From: Cellulosimicrobium sp. Marseille-Q4280
GTDB taxonomy: Bacteria > Actinomycetota > Actinomycetes > Actinomycetales > Cellulomonadaceae
DNA length: 64,000 nt
Reading direction: 5' to 3'
Assembly: GCF_943181405.1 (NCBI RefSeq)
Contig: NZ_CALPBY010000003.1
Location: 372,001 to 436,000, forward strand
Shown here one piece after another: positions 26,258-34,762 of this stretch; positions within the stretch are counted from its first letter, which is position 1; each line of letters begins with the position of its first letter. A program made the translations under genes and the position numbers. Under the pieces are notes generated by a model. The model was not told the DNA's origin. It saw only the letters and a program-made list of their open reading frames with translations, and did no database searches.

Positions 26258-28921
26258 ATGTCCCCCGCACGGTCCGCCTCCTCGAGCGGCTCCTCCGGTC
26301 AGACCGTGACCGTCGACGGCCACCGGCTCAAGGTGACGAACCTCGACAAGGTCCTCTACCCCGCGACCGGGACGACGAAGGCCGACGTCCTCGCCTACCT
26401 CGCGTCCGTCGCCGACGTCATGCTCCCCCACTGCGCGAACCGCGCCGCGACGCGCAAGCGCTGGCCCGACGGCGTCGACGGCCAGGTGTTCTTCCAGAAG
26501 AACGCCGGTCAGGGCGTCCCCTCGTGGGTGCGCACGCGGCGCATCGAGCACAAGCACAGCGTCAACGACTACGTGCTCGTCAACGACCTCGCGACGCTCA
26601 CGTGGCTCGGGCAGACCGGTTCCCTCGAGCTGCACGTGCCGCAGTGGCAGTTCGGGCGCACCGGCGTCCACCTCGACCCGGACCGCCTCGTGCTCGACCT
26701 CGACCCCGGTCCCGGCGCCGGGCTGCCCGAGTGCGCGGAGGTAGCCCGCCTCGCGCGGCAGATCCTCCAGGGCATGGGCCTGGACCCCCACCCGGTGACG
26801 AGCGGCTCCAAGGGCATCCACCTCTACGCCGCGCTCGACGGCAAGCAGGACGCCGCGGCCGTCTCCGCCGTCGCGCACGAGCTCGCGCGCTACCTGGAGG
26901 CCGAGCACCCCGACCTCGTCGTCAGCGACATGAAGAAGTCGCTGCGCGGCGGCAAGGTGCTCGTCGACTGGAGCCAGAACAACGGCAACAAGACGACCAT
27001 CGCGCCCTACTCGCTGCGCGGGCGCGAGCACCCCACGGTCGCCGCGCCCCGCACGTGGGACGAGCTCGACGACCCCGACCTGCGACACCTCGACGCGGAC
27101 GAGGTCGTCGAGCGCGTGCGCACGATCGGCGACCCGCTCGCCGCCCTCACGGCCGGCCACCTCTCGGCCCTCGAGCCCACGCCCGAGCGCATGGCGACGT
27201 TCGAGCGCAAGGGTGCCCCGGCGTCGGGCAGCGGGAGCACACCTGCCCGGGCCGACAGGTTGGCGCCCTACCGGTCGATGCGCGACGCCGCCAAGACCCC
27301 CGAGCCGGTCCCCGCCGACGCTCCCCCGACGAGCGACGGCATGAGCTTCGTCATCCAGGAGCACCACGCGCGCCGTCTGCACTGGGACTTCCGGCTCGAG
27401 CACGACGGCGTCCTCGTCAGCTGGGCGCTGCCGCGCGGCGAGCCGACCGACCCGAAGAAGAACCACCTCGCCGTCCAGACGGAGGACCACCCCCTCGCCT
27501 ACGGAGCGTTCGAGGGATCCATCCCGAAGGGCGAGTACGGCGCGGGCGAGGTGACCATCTGGGACGCGGGGACCTACGAGCTCGAGAAGTGGCGCGACGG
27601 CGAAGAGGTCATCGTCACCCTCCACGGCGAGCAGCACGGCACCCGCCGCCTCGCCCTCATCCACACGCGCGGCCGCGGCGGCAAGGACGAGGAGAACAGC
27701 TGGCTCATCCACCTCATGGCCCCGAAGGGCGCGCCGGCGGACGGCGCGCGCGGGGGTGGGGGCGCGGCGGCCGAGCGGGGGGCGCCGGGTCTACCCTCCG
27801 CGGCTCGTTCCTCGCCGCTCCCGCCAGACCCGCCACGACCCGGCGCCCCCTCCTCGTCCTCCGCTTCGTCGTCGGTCACCGTGCCGTCGCGAGCCCGCAC
27901 GGACTGGCGGCCCATGCTCGCTACTGCCGGGATCCCGTCCGACTTCGCCGACGGCGCCGGCGCGTGGGCGTTCGAGATGAAGTGGGACGGGTTCCGCACG
28001 CTCGCCGAGGTCTCCGCGGGATCGGTGCGGCTGATCAGCCGGTCGGGCAAGGACATGACGGTCACGTACCCCGAGCTGCAGGCGCTCGCCGAGCAGGTCC
28101 CGGCGGAGGCGCTGCCCGTGGTGCTCGACGGCGAGATCGTCGCGCTCGACGCCCAGGGGCGCCCGAGCTTCCGGCGGCTGCAGCAACGCGCGAACATCGC
28201 GAAGCCTGCGGACGTCGCCGTCGCGCGGCGCAGGGTGAAGGTCGACGTCATGGTGTTCGACGTCCTCGAGTCGGGCGGACGGTCGCACGCGAAGCGGCCC
28301 TACGACGAGCGCCGGGAGATCCTCGAGGAGCTGCTGGCGGGGGCACGTGCGCCGGTGCACGTGCCGCCCGCGTTCGACGGCGACCTCGACGCCGCGATGG
28401 GCACGTCGAAGCGGCTCGGGCTCGAGGGCGTCGTCGCGAAGCGGCGGGACAGCACGTACGTCGTCGGCCGGCGCTCGCAGCAGTGGCTCAAGCTCAAGCA
28501 CGCCCGCTCGCAGGAGGTCGTCGTGGTGGGGTGGCGGCCGGGCCACGGGGACCGCACGCACCTCATGGGGTCCCTCCTGCTCGCCGTGCCCGACGACGGC
28601 CGGCTGGTCTACGTGGGCCGCGTCGGCTCGGGCTTCACGGACGGCGAGCGCCGCGAGCTCGTCGTGGAGCTCGGGAAGATCGAGCGGACGACGCCCGCCG
28701 CGGTCGGCGTGCCGCGCGAGGACGCCCGGGACGCCCGGTGGGTCTCGCCGCGGCGGGTGGCGGAGGTCGTCTACGGGGACTGGACGGGGCGGCCCGAGGG
28801 CGGCGCCGAGGACGTGGCCGACGGCGACACGCCCCTCGGCAAGCTACGTCACCCGGTGTGGAAGGGCTGGCGGCGGGACAAGTCGCCGGACGACGTCGTG
28901 GTCGAGCTGCCTCCGGCGTGA
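26258..28921 (+). CDS. ligD: ATP-dependent DNA ligase LigD (POL-PE-LIG)
   Basis: Multifunctional NHEJ enzyme of 887 aa with the domain order of mycobacterial LigD. The primase-like polymerase spans about 10-300 (KVTNLDKVLYPATG; catalytic DxD in VLDLDPGPG; SGSKGIHLYA). The 3'-phosphoesterase spans about 360-490 (FVIQEHHARRLHWDFRLEHDGVLVSWALPRG; GEYGAGEVTIWD). The ligase spans about 545-880, with nucleotidyl-acceptor Lys in FEMKWDGFR and EGVVAKRRDSTY. A Ser/Pro-rich linker joins the PE and ligase domains. It works with Ku, encoded at 15634-16698. No ribosome site precedes the ATG; a CACGAT hexamer 6 nt upstream hints at a leaderless transcript. Confidence 0.96.
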   Translation: MSPARSASSSGSSGQTVTVDGHRLKVTNLDKVLYPATGTTKADVLAYLASVADVMLPHCANRAATRKRWPDGVDGQVFFQKNAGQGVPSWVRTRRIEHKHSVNDYVLVNDLATLTWLGQTGSLELHVPQWQFGRTGVHLDPDRLVLDLDPGPGAGLPECAEVARLARQILQGMGLDPHPVTSGSKGIHLYAALDGKQDAAAVSAVAHELARYLEAEHPDLVVSDMKKSLRGGKVLVDWSQNNGNKTTIAPYSLRGREHPTVAAPRTWDELDDPDLRHLDADEVVERVRTIGDPLAALTAGHLSALEPTPERMATFERKGAPASGSGSTPARADRLAPYRSMRDAAKTPEPVPADAPPTSDGMSFVIQEHHARRLHWDFRLEHDGVLVSWALPRGEPTDPKKNHLAVQTEDHPLAYGAFEGSIPKGEYGAGEVTIWDAGTYELEKWRDGEEVIVTLHGEQHGTRRLALIHTRGRGGKDEENSWLIHLMAPKGAPADGARGGGGAAAERGAPGLPSAARSSPLPPDPPRPGAPSSSSASSSVTVPSRARTDWRPMLATAGIPSDFADGAGAWAFEMKWDGFRTLAEVSAGSVRLISRSGKDMTVTYPELQALAEQVPAEALPVVLDGEIVALDAQGRPSFRRLQQRANIAKPADVAVARRRVKVDVMVFDVLESGGRSHAKRPYDERREILEELLAGARAPVHVPPAFDGDLDAAMGTSKRLGLEGVVAKRRDSTYVVGRRSQQWLKLKHARSQEVVVVGWRPGHGDRTHLMGSLLLAVPDDGRLVYVGRVGSGFTDGERRELVVELGKIERTTPAAVGVPREDARDARWVSPRRVAEVVYGDWTGRPEGGAEDVADGDTPLGKLRHPVWKGWRRDKSPDDVVVELPPA

Positions 28922-29007
28922 CGGGGCACGAGAGGCGTTGACTCCGGCACCAGGGCACGGGACCGTGGGCGCGTCCGTGGTCACTCTCGACGCTGGAGAC
29001 GCGCACC

Positions 29008-29505
29008 GTGCCTGATACGACGACCGACGGTCCGGAGACCGGCCCACCGCCCCGCGTGCCTCCTCGCTGGTTCGTCCGGACGGCGTGGGTGGTGCACCGG
29101 GCCTATTACCGCGTCACCGGGGGGCGGCGTGGGCTGTGGCGTCCTCGGCCCGCACGGTGGGGCACCCTCCTGCTGCGCACCGTCGGGCGGCGTTCGGGCC
29201 GGGAGCACGCCGTCATCGTCGGCTACCTCGAGGACGGGCCGAACCTCGTGACCCTCGCGATGAACGGCTGGGCGGCACCCGAGCCCGCGTGGTGGCTCAA
29301 CCTCCAGGCGTTCCCCGACACGACCGTCGTGCTCCAGGGCGAGACGCGCGCCGTGCACGCCCGTGCGGCGCGTGGTGCGGAGCGCGACCGGCTCTGGGCG
29401 CAGTGGCGCGCGCTGGACGAGAAGCTCGACGGTTTCGCGGCCCGGCGGCCGACCGAGACGGCGGTGGTCGTGCTCGAGCCGCGGCGCCACGGGAACGACG
29501 CCTGA
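29008..29505 (+). CDS. Deazaflavin (F420)-dependent nitroreductase family protein
   Basis: Protein of 165 aa of the DDN-like split-barrel family (PF04075), an actinobacterial group that uses reduced F420 to reduce quinones or nitro compounds. Family features are WGTLLLRTVGRRSGREHAVIVGYLEDGPNLVTLAMNGW, then PAWWLNLQAFPDTTVVLQGETRAVHARAARGAERDRLWAQW. The N-terminal 30 residues are Pro/Thr-rich. GGAGAC lies about 8 nt before the GTG at 29008. The cofactor assignment rests on the family only; no F420 biosynthesis gene is in the window. It ends 7 bp before the convergent FadR-type regulator. Confidence 0.85.
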   Translation: MPDTTTDGPETGPPPRVPPRWFVRTAWVVHRAYYRVTGGRRGLWRPRPARWGTLLLRTVGRRSGREHAVIVGYLEDGPNLVTLAMNGWAAPEPAWWLNLQAFPDTTVVLQGETRAVHARAARGAERDRLWAQWRALDEKLDGFAARRPTETAVVVLEPRRHGNDA

Positions 29506-29512
29506 CGTCGAC

Positions 29513-30202
29513 TCAGGGTTCGGCGCGGCTCAGGGCCGCTGCCTCGCGCGACGTCCGCAGGTGCGCGACGGCACGCTCCGCGGCGGCGTCGGCGTCGCGC
29601 GCTCGGACGGCGTCGAGGAGCGCGCGGTGCTCGTCGACCATCTCGGCGAGGTCCTCGTGCTGGCCGAGGAGCCAGCGCACGCGGCTCGCGGTGACGGCGG
29701 TGATCTCGTCGAGCATGGGGTTGCCCGCCGCCGCGAGCAGGGCCTCGTGGAAGTCGGCGGCGGCGCGGCGGGCGGCGGTCGCGTCGCCGCGGGAGGCGGC
29801 ACCGGCCTGGCGGTCGAGGGCGCCGTCGAGAGTGGTCAGCGCAGCGGGGTCGTGCCGCTCCGCCGCCCGACGCGCGGCCAGCTGCTCGAGCGCGGACCGG
29901 ACCTCGAGGAGATGCTCGACGTCGTCGGCGGTGAAGGTCCGCACCACGGCCCACGAGCGCGGCCGGGGCGTGACGAGCCCTTCCGCGACGAGGACGCGCA
30001 GCGCCTCGCGCACCGGGACGCGGCTGACGCCGAGCTCGGCGGCGAGGTCGCGCTCGACGAGGCGGCTGCCGGGAGCCCGTGCGCCGTCGACGATCTGGTC
30101 GCGCAGCACCTGCTCGACGCGTCGGGCCTCCGGCTCGAACGGGCCGTCCGACGGCGCGCCGCCCTCGTCGGGGCGTCCCGCGCCCGTGCTCTCGGCGGTC
30201 AT
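29513..30202 (-). CDS. GntR/FadR-family regulator (FCD domain)
   Basis: Transcription factor of 229 aa. The winged helix (about 30-95) contains LVERDLAAELGVSRVPVREALRVLVAEGLVTPRPR. The FCD ligand domain (about 105-215) has the helical pattern DVEHLLEVRSALEQLAARRA, FHEALLAAAGN and VDEHRALLDAVRARDADAA, with His residues of a possible metal site. GGGAGG lies 9 nt before the ATG at 30202; the ATG at 30211 is too close to it. It is divergent from a lipoprotein/amidohydrolase operon, and a TGGTATACCA palindrome in the gap is its likely operator. Confidence 0.92.
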   Translation of the reverse strand: MTAESTGAGRPDEGGAPSDGPFEPEARRVEQVLRDQIVDGARAPGSRLVERDLAAELGVSRVPVREALRVLVAEGLVTPRPRSWAVVRTFTADDVEHLLEVRSALEQLAARRAAERHDPAALTTLDGALDRQAGAASRGDATAARRAAADFHEALLAAAGNPMLDEITAVTASRVRWLLGQHEDLAEMVDEHRALLDAVRARDADAAAERAVAHLRTSREAAALSRAEP

Positions 30203-30284
30203 GCGTCCCATCCTCCCGGAGGTCCGTCGGTGCCGGTCCCCGGGCGCTCCGGATCGGCTCGGCCTCGGTCGCCGTCGATCGCAA

Positions 30285-30296
30285 ATGGTATACCAT
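30285..30296. promoter_or_regulatory. FadR/GntR operator
   Basis: ATGGTATACCAT is a perfect 12-bp palindrome of the TGG...CCA type bound by FadR-subfamily regulators. It lies 7-18 nt upstream of the lipoprotein start and overlaps a possible TATACC -10 element, so binding would block initiation. Confidence 0.8.
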
Positions 30297-30302
30297 CCGT
30301 GG

Positions 30303-31583
30303 ATGTCGTCGTCCCGTCCGTCCGCTGCGAGCACTGCCGGACGCACCACCCGAGGCCCCGCCAGAAGCACCGCCCTCACCACGTCGCTCGGCACGTTCCT
30401 CGCCGCCGTCGCGCTCACGGTGGTCGCGGCGTGCTCGACGGGGAGCACGACCGGGAGCGTGACCGAAGACCCGGCCGGAGCAGCCTCCACGTCCCCGCCC
30501 GCGAGCACGCCCCACGAGCCCACGCCTGCGCCCGACACCGCCGCGGCCCCTGAACCGACGGAGCTGACGGACCGCGCGGAGCCGCGACTCCTGCTCGCGA
30601 CCGAGGCGGAGAGCGACGGGCTCGCGGTCGTCGACCCGACGGTGCGCGAGGGCAGCGCGGTCGTCGCGCGCGTCGTCGTCGGCCCGGCGCCGTGGGGCGT
30701 CGCGACGCACGGCCGCACGGCATACGTCGCGACTGCGCAGGGCGTCGCCGTGGTCGACCTCGACGCGCTCGTGCGCACGGACCTCGTCCCCTATCGCGAC
30801 TCCCCGTCCCGGGTCGGCTACGGCGAGTACCGCCGCGGCGGCATGGGCATCGCCGTCTCTCCCGACGGCGCGCGCGTCCACGTCGCGGTGCACCGCGGCG
30901 AAGACTCGACGCTCGAGACGATCGACCTCGCATCGGGCGAGGTGGTCGCGAGCACGCCCGTCGGGCTGCGGCCCTTCGACGTGCTCGTCTCGGCCGACGG
31001 CAGCGAGGTCTACACGGTCGACCACGACGAGTTCTCCGTGCACGTCGTCGACACCACGACGTTCGAGGCGCGGCGCATCGAGGTCGCGCCGTTCGGCACC
31101 GAGGACGGGCTCGCGTCGTTCGAGAAGCCGCACTACGCCGTGCTCGACGACGACGGCACCCTCCTCCTGCCCTACCAGGGCAGGGTCCTCGTCCGGCTCG
31201 ACCCGGCGACCGGTACGACGACGAGCGTCGCGTCCTCGGCCGACAGCCACCAGCATGGGGTCGCCCGCACGCCCGACGGCCGCGTCGTCGTCGTCGGCAA
31301 CGGACCGTTCGGGAACGCGGCCGGCGGACCGAACGTCGCGGTGCTCGACCCGGCGACGGGCGAGGAGCGCGTCGCGCCGCTCGCACGCCGGCACGAGACC
31401 GTGACGACGTGGACAGACCCGGAGACGGGCGCGCCCCGGGCCGTCCTCGCCGGCGGGTACACCCAGGCCGAGGCGTGGGACGGCGCGACCGTCGTCGACC
31501 TCACGACCCTCGAGACGTACGAGATCCAGATCCCCGGGCGGCCCCAGGTGGTCGTCCCGCTGCCGGAAGGAACCGACCGATGA
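30303..31583 (+). CDS. Lipoprotein with YVTN/YncE-like beta-propeller
   Basis: Exported protein of 426 aa. A long N-region and hydrophobic core (LGTFLAAVALTVVAAC) end in a lipobox-like VVAAC near residue 43, then a Thr/Pro/Ala linker. Residues about 95-420 form repeated propeller blades: GVATHGRTAYVATAQGVAVVDLD, GIAVSPDGARVHVAV, PFDVLVSADGSEVYTVDHDEFSVHVVD and GVARTPDGRVVVVGNG. It has no catalytic motif. It overlaps the amidohydrolase start by ATGA. The ATG may be leaderless, as no ribosome site is seen. A binding or recognition role is inference. Confidence 0.85.
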   Translation: MSSSRPSAASTAGRTTRGPARSTALTTSLGTFLAAVALTVVAACSTGSTTGSVTEDPAGAASTSPPASTPHEPTPAPDTAAAPEPTELTDRAEPRLLLATEAESDGLAVVDPTVREGSAVVARVVVGPAPWGVATHGRTAYVATAQGVAVVDLDALVRTDLVPYRDSPSRVGYGEYRRGGMGIAVSPDGARVHVAVHRGEDSTLETIDLASGEVVASTPVGLRPFDVLVSADGSEVYTVDHDEFSVHVVDTTTFEARRIEVAPFGTEDGLASFEKPHYAVLDDDGTLLLPYQGRVLVRLDPATGTTTSVASSADSHQHGVARTPDGRVVVVGNGPFGNAAGGPNVAVLDPATGEERVAPLARRHETVTTWTDPETGAPRAVLAGGYTQAEAWDGATVVDLTTLETYEIQIPGRPQVVVPLPEGTDR

Positions 31584-32851
31584 GCACCCCCGACCGCACC
31601 GCCCCGACGGCGCCCCCCTCGCGATCCCTGACCGTGCTGCGCGACGTCCGCCCGTGGGGCGGCGAGCGTGTCGACCTGCACGTCGCCGACGGCCGGATCT
31701 CCGCGGTGACGCCGCACGACCCGGCCGGGCCCGCGGCGTCGGGCACAGCACGCCCCGCCGACGACCCGGGCGGTGCCGACGGCGTCGTGGACGGACGGGG
31801 CCTGCTCGCGCTCCCCGGCCTCGTCAACGCGCACGCGCACGTGGACAAGAGCTGGTGGGGCAAGCCGTGGGTGAGCTACGGCGGCGAGGCGACGACGCAG
31901 GGTCGCATCGCGCACGAGCGGGCGCACCGCGACGAGCTCGGCATCCCCGGCGTGGACGTCACGCTCACCGTGCTGCGTGAGCTCGTCCGGCACGGCACGA
32001 CGGCGATCCGCACCCACGTCGACGTCGACCTCGGGCTCGGGCTGCGCGGCATCGAGGTCGTGCGCGAGGCGCTCACGGAGCTCGACGGTGCGGTGCACGC
32101 GGAGATCGTCGCGTTCCCCCAGGACGGCGTGCTGCGCCGACCCGGCGTGCTCGACCTCCTCGACGCGGCCGCCGTGGCGGGCGCCGAGCACGTCGGCGGG
32201 CTCGACCCGGCGTCGATCGACCGCGACCCGGTCGGCCAGCTCGACGGGCTCTTCACGATCGCGGAGCGCCGGGGCGTCGGGATCGACGTGCACCTGCACG
32301 ACGGCGGCGAGCTCGGCGCGTTCCAGGTCGAGCTGATGATCGACCGCACGCTGCGCGCGGGCCTGCAGGGCAAGGTCAACGTCGCGCACGGCTTCGCGGT
32401 CGGGCAGCTGCCCGCGTCGCGCCAGGCGGACCTCGTCGCCGCGATGGGCGAGGCGGGCATCACCATGACCACGGTCGCCCCGATCGGCGCCGCTCCCCTG
32501 CCGCTGCACGCGCTGCGCGAGGCCGGGGTCGCCGTCGGGCTCGGGACCGACGGGATCCGCGACCTGTGGTCCCCCTACGGCACGGGCGACCTGCTCGCCC
32601 TCACGACCCAGCTCGCGCGGCTCTCACGGTTCCGCCACGACGACGAGCTCGTCGCCGCGGCCCGGATCGCCACGGCGGACGCCGCCCGGTTCGTCGGGCG
32701 CGACGTGCACGACCTCGTCGTGGGCGCGCCCGCGGACGTCGTGCTCGTCGACGCCGAGAACGTCCCCGACGCCGTCGTGCGCGCCCCGCGTCGTGCGCTC
32801 GTCGTGGCCGGCGGCCGCGTCGTCGCGCGCGACGGCGACGTGCTCGTCTGA
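31580..32851 (+). CDS. Amidohydrolase, cytosine deaminase-like
   Basis: Cytoplasmic metal-dependent hydrolase of 423 aa (CodA-like branch of the amidohydrolase superfamily). Metal ligands are recognisable in order: HxH in LVNAHAHVDKSWWG, His in GIDVHLHDGGE, His in VNVAHGFAVG and catalytic Asp in GLGTDGIRDLWSPYGTGD. The flanking beta-sandwich ends in APADVVLVDAENVPDAVVRAPRRALVVAGG. The substrate could be a pyrimidine or another cyclic amide/amidine. It is translationally coupled (ATGA) to the lipoprotein and probably controlled by the FadR-type regulator. A strong terminator follows. Confidence 0.87.
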   Translation: MSTPDRTAPTAPPSRSLTVLRDVRPWGGERVDLHVADGRISAVTPHDPAGPAASGTARPADDPGGADGVVDGRGLLALPGLVNAHAHVDKSWWGKPWVSYGGEATTQGRIAHERAHRDELGIPGVDVTLTVLRELVRHGTTAIRTHVDVDLGLGLRGIEVVREALTELDGAVHAEIVAFPQDGVLRRPGVLDLLDAAAVAGAEHVGGLDPASIDRDPVGQLDGLFTIAERRGVGIDVHLHDGGELGAFQVELMIDRTLRAGLQGKVNVAHGFAVGQLPASRQADLVAAMGEAGITMTTVAPIGAAPLPLHALREAGVAVGLGTDGIRDLWSPYGTGDLLALTTQLARLSRFRHDDELVAAARIATADAARFVGRDVHDLVVGAPADVVLVDAENVPDAVVRAPRRALVVAGGRVVARDGDVLV

Positions 32852-32884
32852 CGCGTCCCCGCTGCGGGACGGCACGGACCGGGC

Positions 32885-32921
32885 GCGTGGACGGCGGTCC
32901 TCCTCGGGCCGCCGTCCACGC
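32885..32921. terminator. Terminator after the amidohydrolase operon
   Basis: Perfect 13-bp arms (32885-32897 and 32909-32921) around an 11-nt loop, located between two convergent stop codons. Confidence 0.85.
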
Positions 32922-32940
32922 CTCGGGCGCTGTCGACGCG

Positions 32941-33801
32941 TCAGGCGAGCGGCGCCGTCGTGCGGGCGTGCTCGAGGGCCCAGTCGAGCGCGTGGTCGGC
33001 GACGGCCTCCCACCCCGGCGCGGCGCACGTCCAGTGGTCGCGCCCGGCGAACTCGTAGTACTCGGTGACGGCCGGGCTCTTCTCCCAGTGCTTGGCGTTC
33101 GACCGGTTCACCGAGGGCGGCATGATGTGGTCCTTCTCGCCGCCGATGAACAGCAGGGGCGCACGGTCCGCGGAGTAGTCCACCCACGTGTCCTGGTGGC
33201 CGGGCTTGAAGTTCGCGATGAGTCCGTACTCCCAGACCCACGAGCCCGGCGCCGGGATGGCGTACCGGTCCCACACGGCGCGCGACTCCTCCGCGGAGAG
33301 CGTGTTCGTGAACGCGTAGTGGAACTCCTCCGGCGTGAACCCGACCGCGCGGTGCCGGTTCGCGGGGTTGCGCAGCGCCGGGAAGAGCGAGCGCGCCTGC
33401 GACGGCGGGTTGACGCGCACGCCCTCGGTGGGCGCCGAGTCGACGACGACGGCGGCCGCACCGAGCCCGCGAGCGAGCAGGAGCTGCGTGAGCGTCCCGC
33501 CGAACGAGTGGCCCATGATGATCGGCGGCGCGTCGAGCGCCTCGATCACCCCGGCGAGGTGGTCGACGGTCTCCGGGACGGTGAGGTCGGCGATGACCTG
33601 CGGGTTCTCCCGCAGCGCCTCCACCTCGATCTCGAAGCCCGGGTAGCCCGGGGTGAGGACACGCATCCCCTTCGCCTCGTAGTGCTCTACCCAGCCCTCC
33701 CAGCTCCGCGGGGTCATCCAGAGCCCGTGGACGAGGACGACGGTGTTAGGCCCGGGCGCGGCGCCCTCGGGTCCTGCGCCGGACGTGGTGCTCTCGGTCA
33801 T
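32941..33801 (-). CDS. Alpha/beta hydrolase
   Basis: Serine hydrolase of 286 aa. Strand-turn VVLVHGLWMTPRSW supplies the oxyanion region, the nucleophile elbow is GHSFGG and the acid/His region is IGGEKDH...GRDHW. It resembles an esterase/lipase-like group found in actinobacteria; the substrate is unknown. GAGGAGAAG precedes the ATG at 33801. It is the second gene of an operon, 11 bp after another alpha/beta hydrolase. Confidence 0.9.
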   Translation of the reverse strand: MTESTTSGAGPEGAAPGPNTVVLVHGLWMTPRSWEGWVEHYEAKGMRVLTPGYPGFEIEVEALRENPQVIADLTVPETVDHLAGVIEALDAPPIIMGHSFGGTLTQLLLARGLGAAAVVVDSAPTEGVRVNPPSQARSLFPALRNPANRHRAVGFTPEEFHYAFTNTLSAEESRAVWDRYAIPAPGSWVWEYGLIANFKPGHQDTWVDYSADRAPLLFIGGEKDHIMPPSVNRSNAKHWEKSPAVTEYYEFAGRDHWTCAAPGWEAVADHALDWALEHARTTAPLA

Positions 33802-33812
33802 GGTGCTTCTCC

Positions 33813-34637
33813 TCAGGAGTCGATGAAGTCGAGCAGGTCGGTGTGCAGCCGGTCGCGGTCGGTGTCCGGGAGCGCGTGCGGGCTGCCCTCGTAGACGACC
33901 AGCCGGGCCCCGTCGACGAGCTCGGCGGACCGCTTGCCGCCGACCTCGAAGGGCACGATCTGGTCGTCGTCGCCGTGGATCACGAGCGTGGGGACGTCGA
34001 CCGCCGCGAGGTCGTCGCGGAAGTCGGTGGCCGAGAACGCCGCGATGCACTCGTAGGCGCCCCGGTGGCCGGTCGTCATGCCCTGGAGCCAGAACGCGTC
34101 GCGGAAGCCCTGGTCGACGTCGTTGTTGCGGTTGTGACCGAAGAACGGGCCGTCGGCGAGGTCGCGGTAGAGCTGCGCACGGTCGGCGGCCTCGCCGGCA
34201 CGGATCTGGTCGAAGACCTCCACGGGCAGGCCCTCGGGGTTGTCGTCCGTGCGGAGCATGAACGGCGGCACGGCCGAGACCAGCACGAGCCGGGCGACGC
34301 GCGCGGTGCCGTGCCGCCCGACGTACCGGACGATCTCGCCGCCGCCCGTCGAGTGACCGACGAGCGTCACGTCGCGCAGGTCGAGCGTCTCGATCAGCGT
34401 GGCGAGGTCGTCGGCATAGGTGTCCATCTCGTTCCCGTGCCACGTCTGGGTCGACCGCCCGTGCCCCCGCCGGTCGTGGGCGACCACGCGGTGCCCGTTC
34501 GTGGCGAGGAACAGCGCGGCGGCGTCCCAGGCGTCCGCGTCGAGCGGCCACCCGTGGCTCAGGACGACCGGGGTACCGCCGTCTCCCCAGTCCTTGTAGA
34601 AGATCCGTGCTCCGTCCTCGGTCGTGACGTACGGCAT
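33813..34637 (-). CDS. Alpha/beta hydrolase, non-haem haloperoxidase/arylesterase-like
   Basis: Enzyme of 274 aa of the cofactor-free chloroperoxidase/bromoperoxidase group. It starts with [20 protein letters not shown], carries [12 protein letters not shown] at the oxyanion region, nucleophile GHSTGGGE, Asp in [13 protein letters not shown] and His in [10 protein letters not shown]. Members act mainly as esterases or perhydrolases. GAGGAGG precedes the ATG at 34637. It is first in a two-hydrolase operon. The large LuxR-type regulator upstream on the same strand may control it; the 125-bp gap shows no clear operator. Confidence 0.9.
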   Translation of the reverse strand: MPYVTTEDGARIFYKDWGDGGTPVVLSHGWPLDADAWDAAALFLATNGHRVVAHDRRGHGRSTQTWHGNEMDTYADDLATLIETLDLRDVTLVGHSTGGGEIVRYVGRHGTARVARLVLVSAVPPFMLRTDDNPEGLPVEVFDQIRAGEAADRAQLYRDLADGPFFGHNRNNDVDQGFRDAFWLQGMTTGHRGAYECIAAFSATDFRDDLAAVDVPTLVIHGDDDQIVPFEVGGKRSAELVDGARLVVYEGSPHALPDTDRDRLHTDLLDFIDS

Positions 34638-34762
34638 GCTGCCTCCTCGGGGTGGTGCCGACGATCCGAGCCTCGCTCGGCACCGCTCTCCGCGGACCAC
34701 GTGCGGCACGTAGTCCCCGTGCACCCCGGGTCGTCGGACCGCCTCTCCGGTCCCCGCCCGGC

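Noticed and set aside
29223-31751. 842-aa minus-strand frame across the nitroreductase, FadR and propeller region
   Set aside because: Its ends are antisense to, or out of frame with, three recognised genes on both strands; composition is that of a GC shadow.
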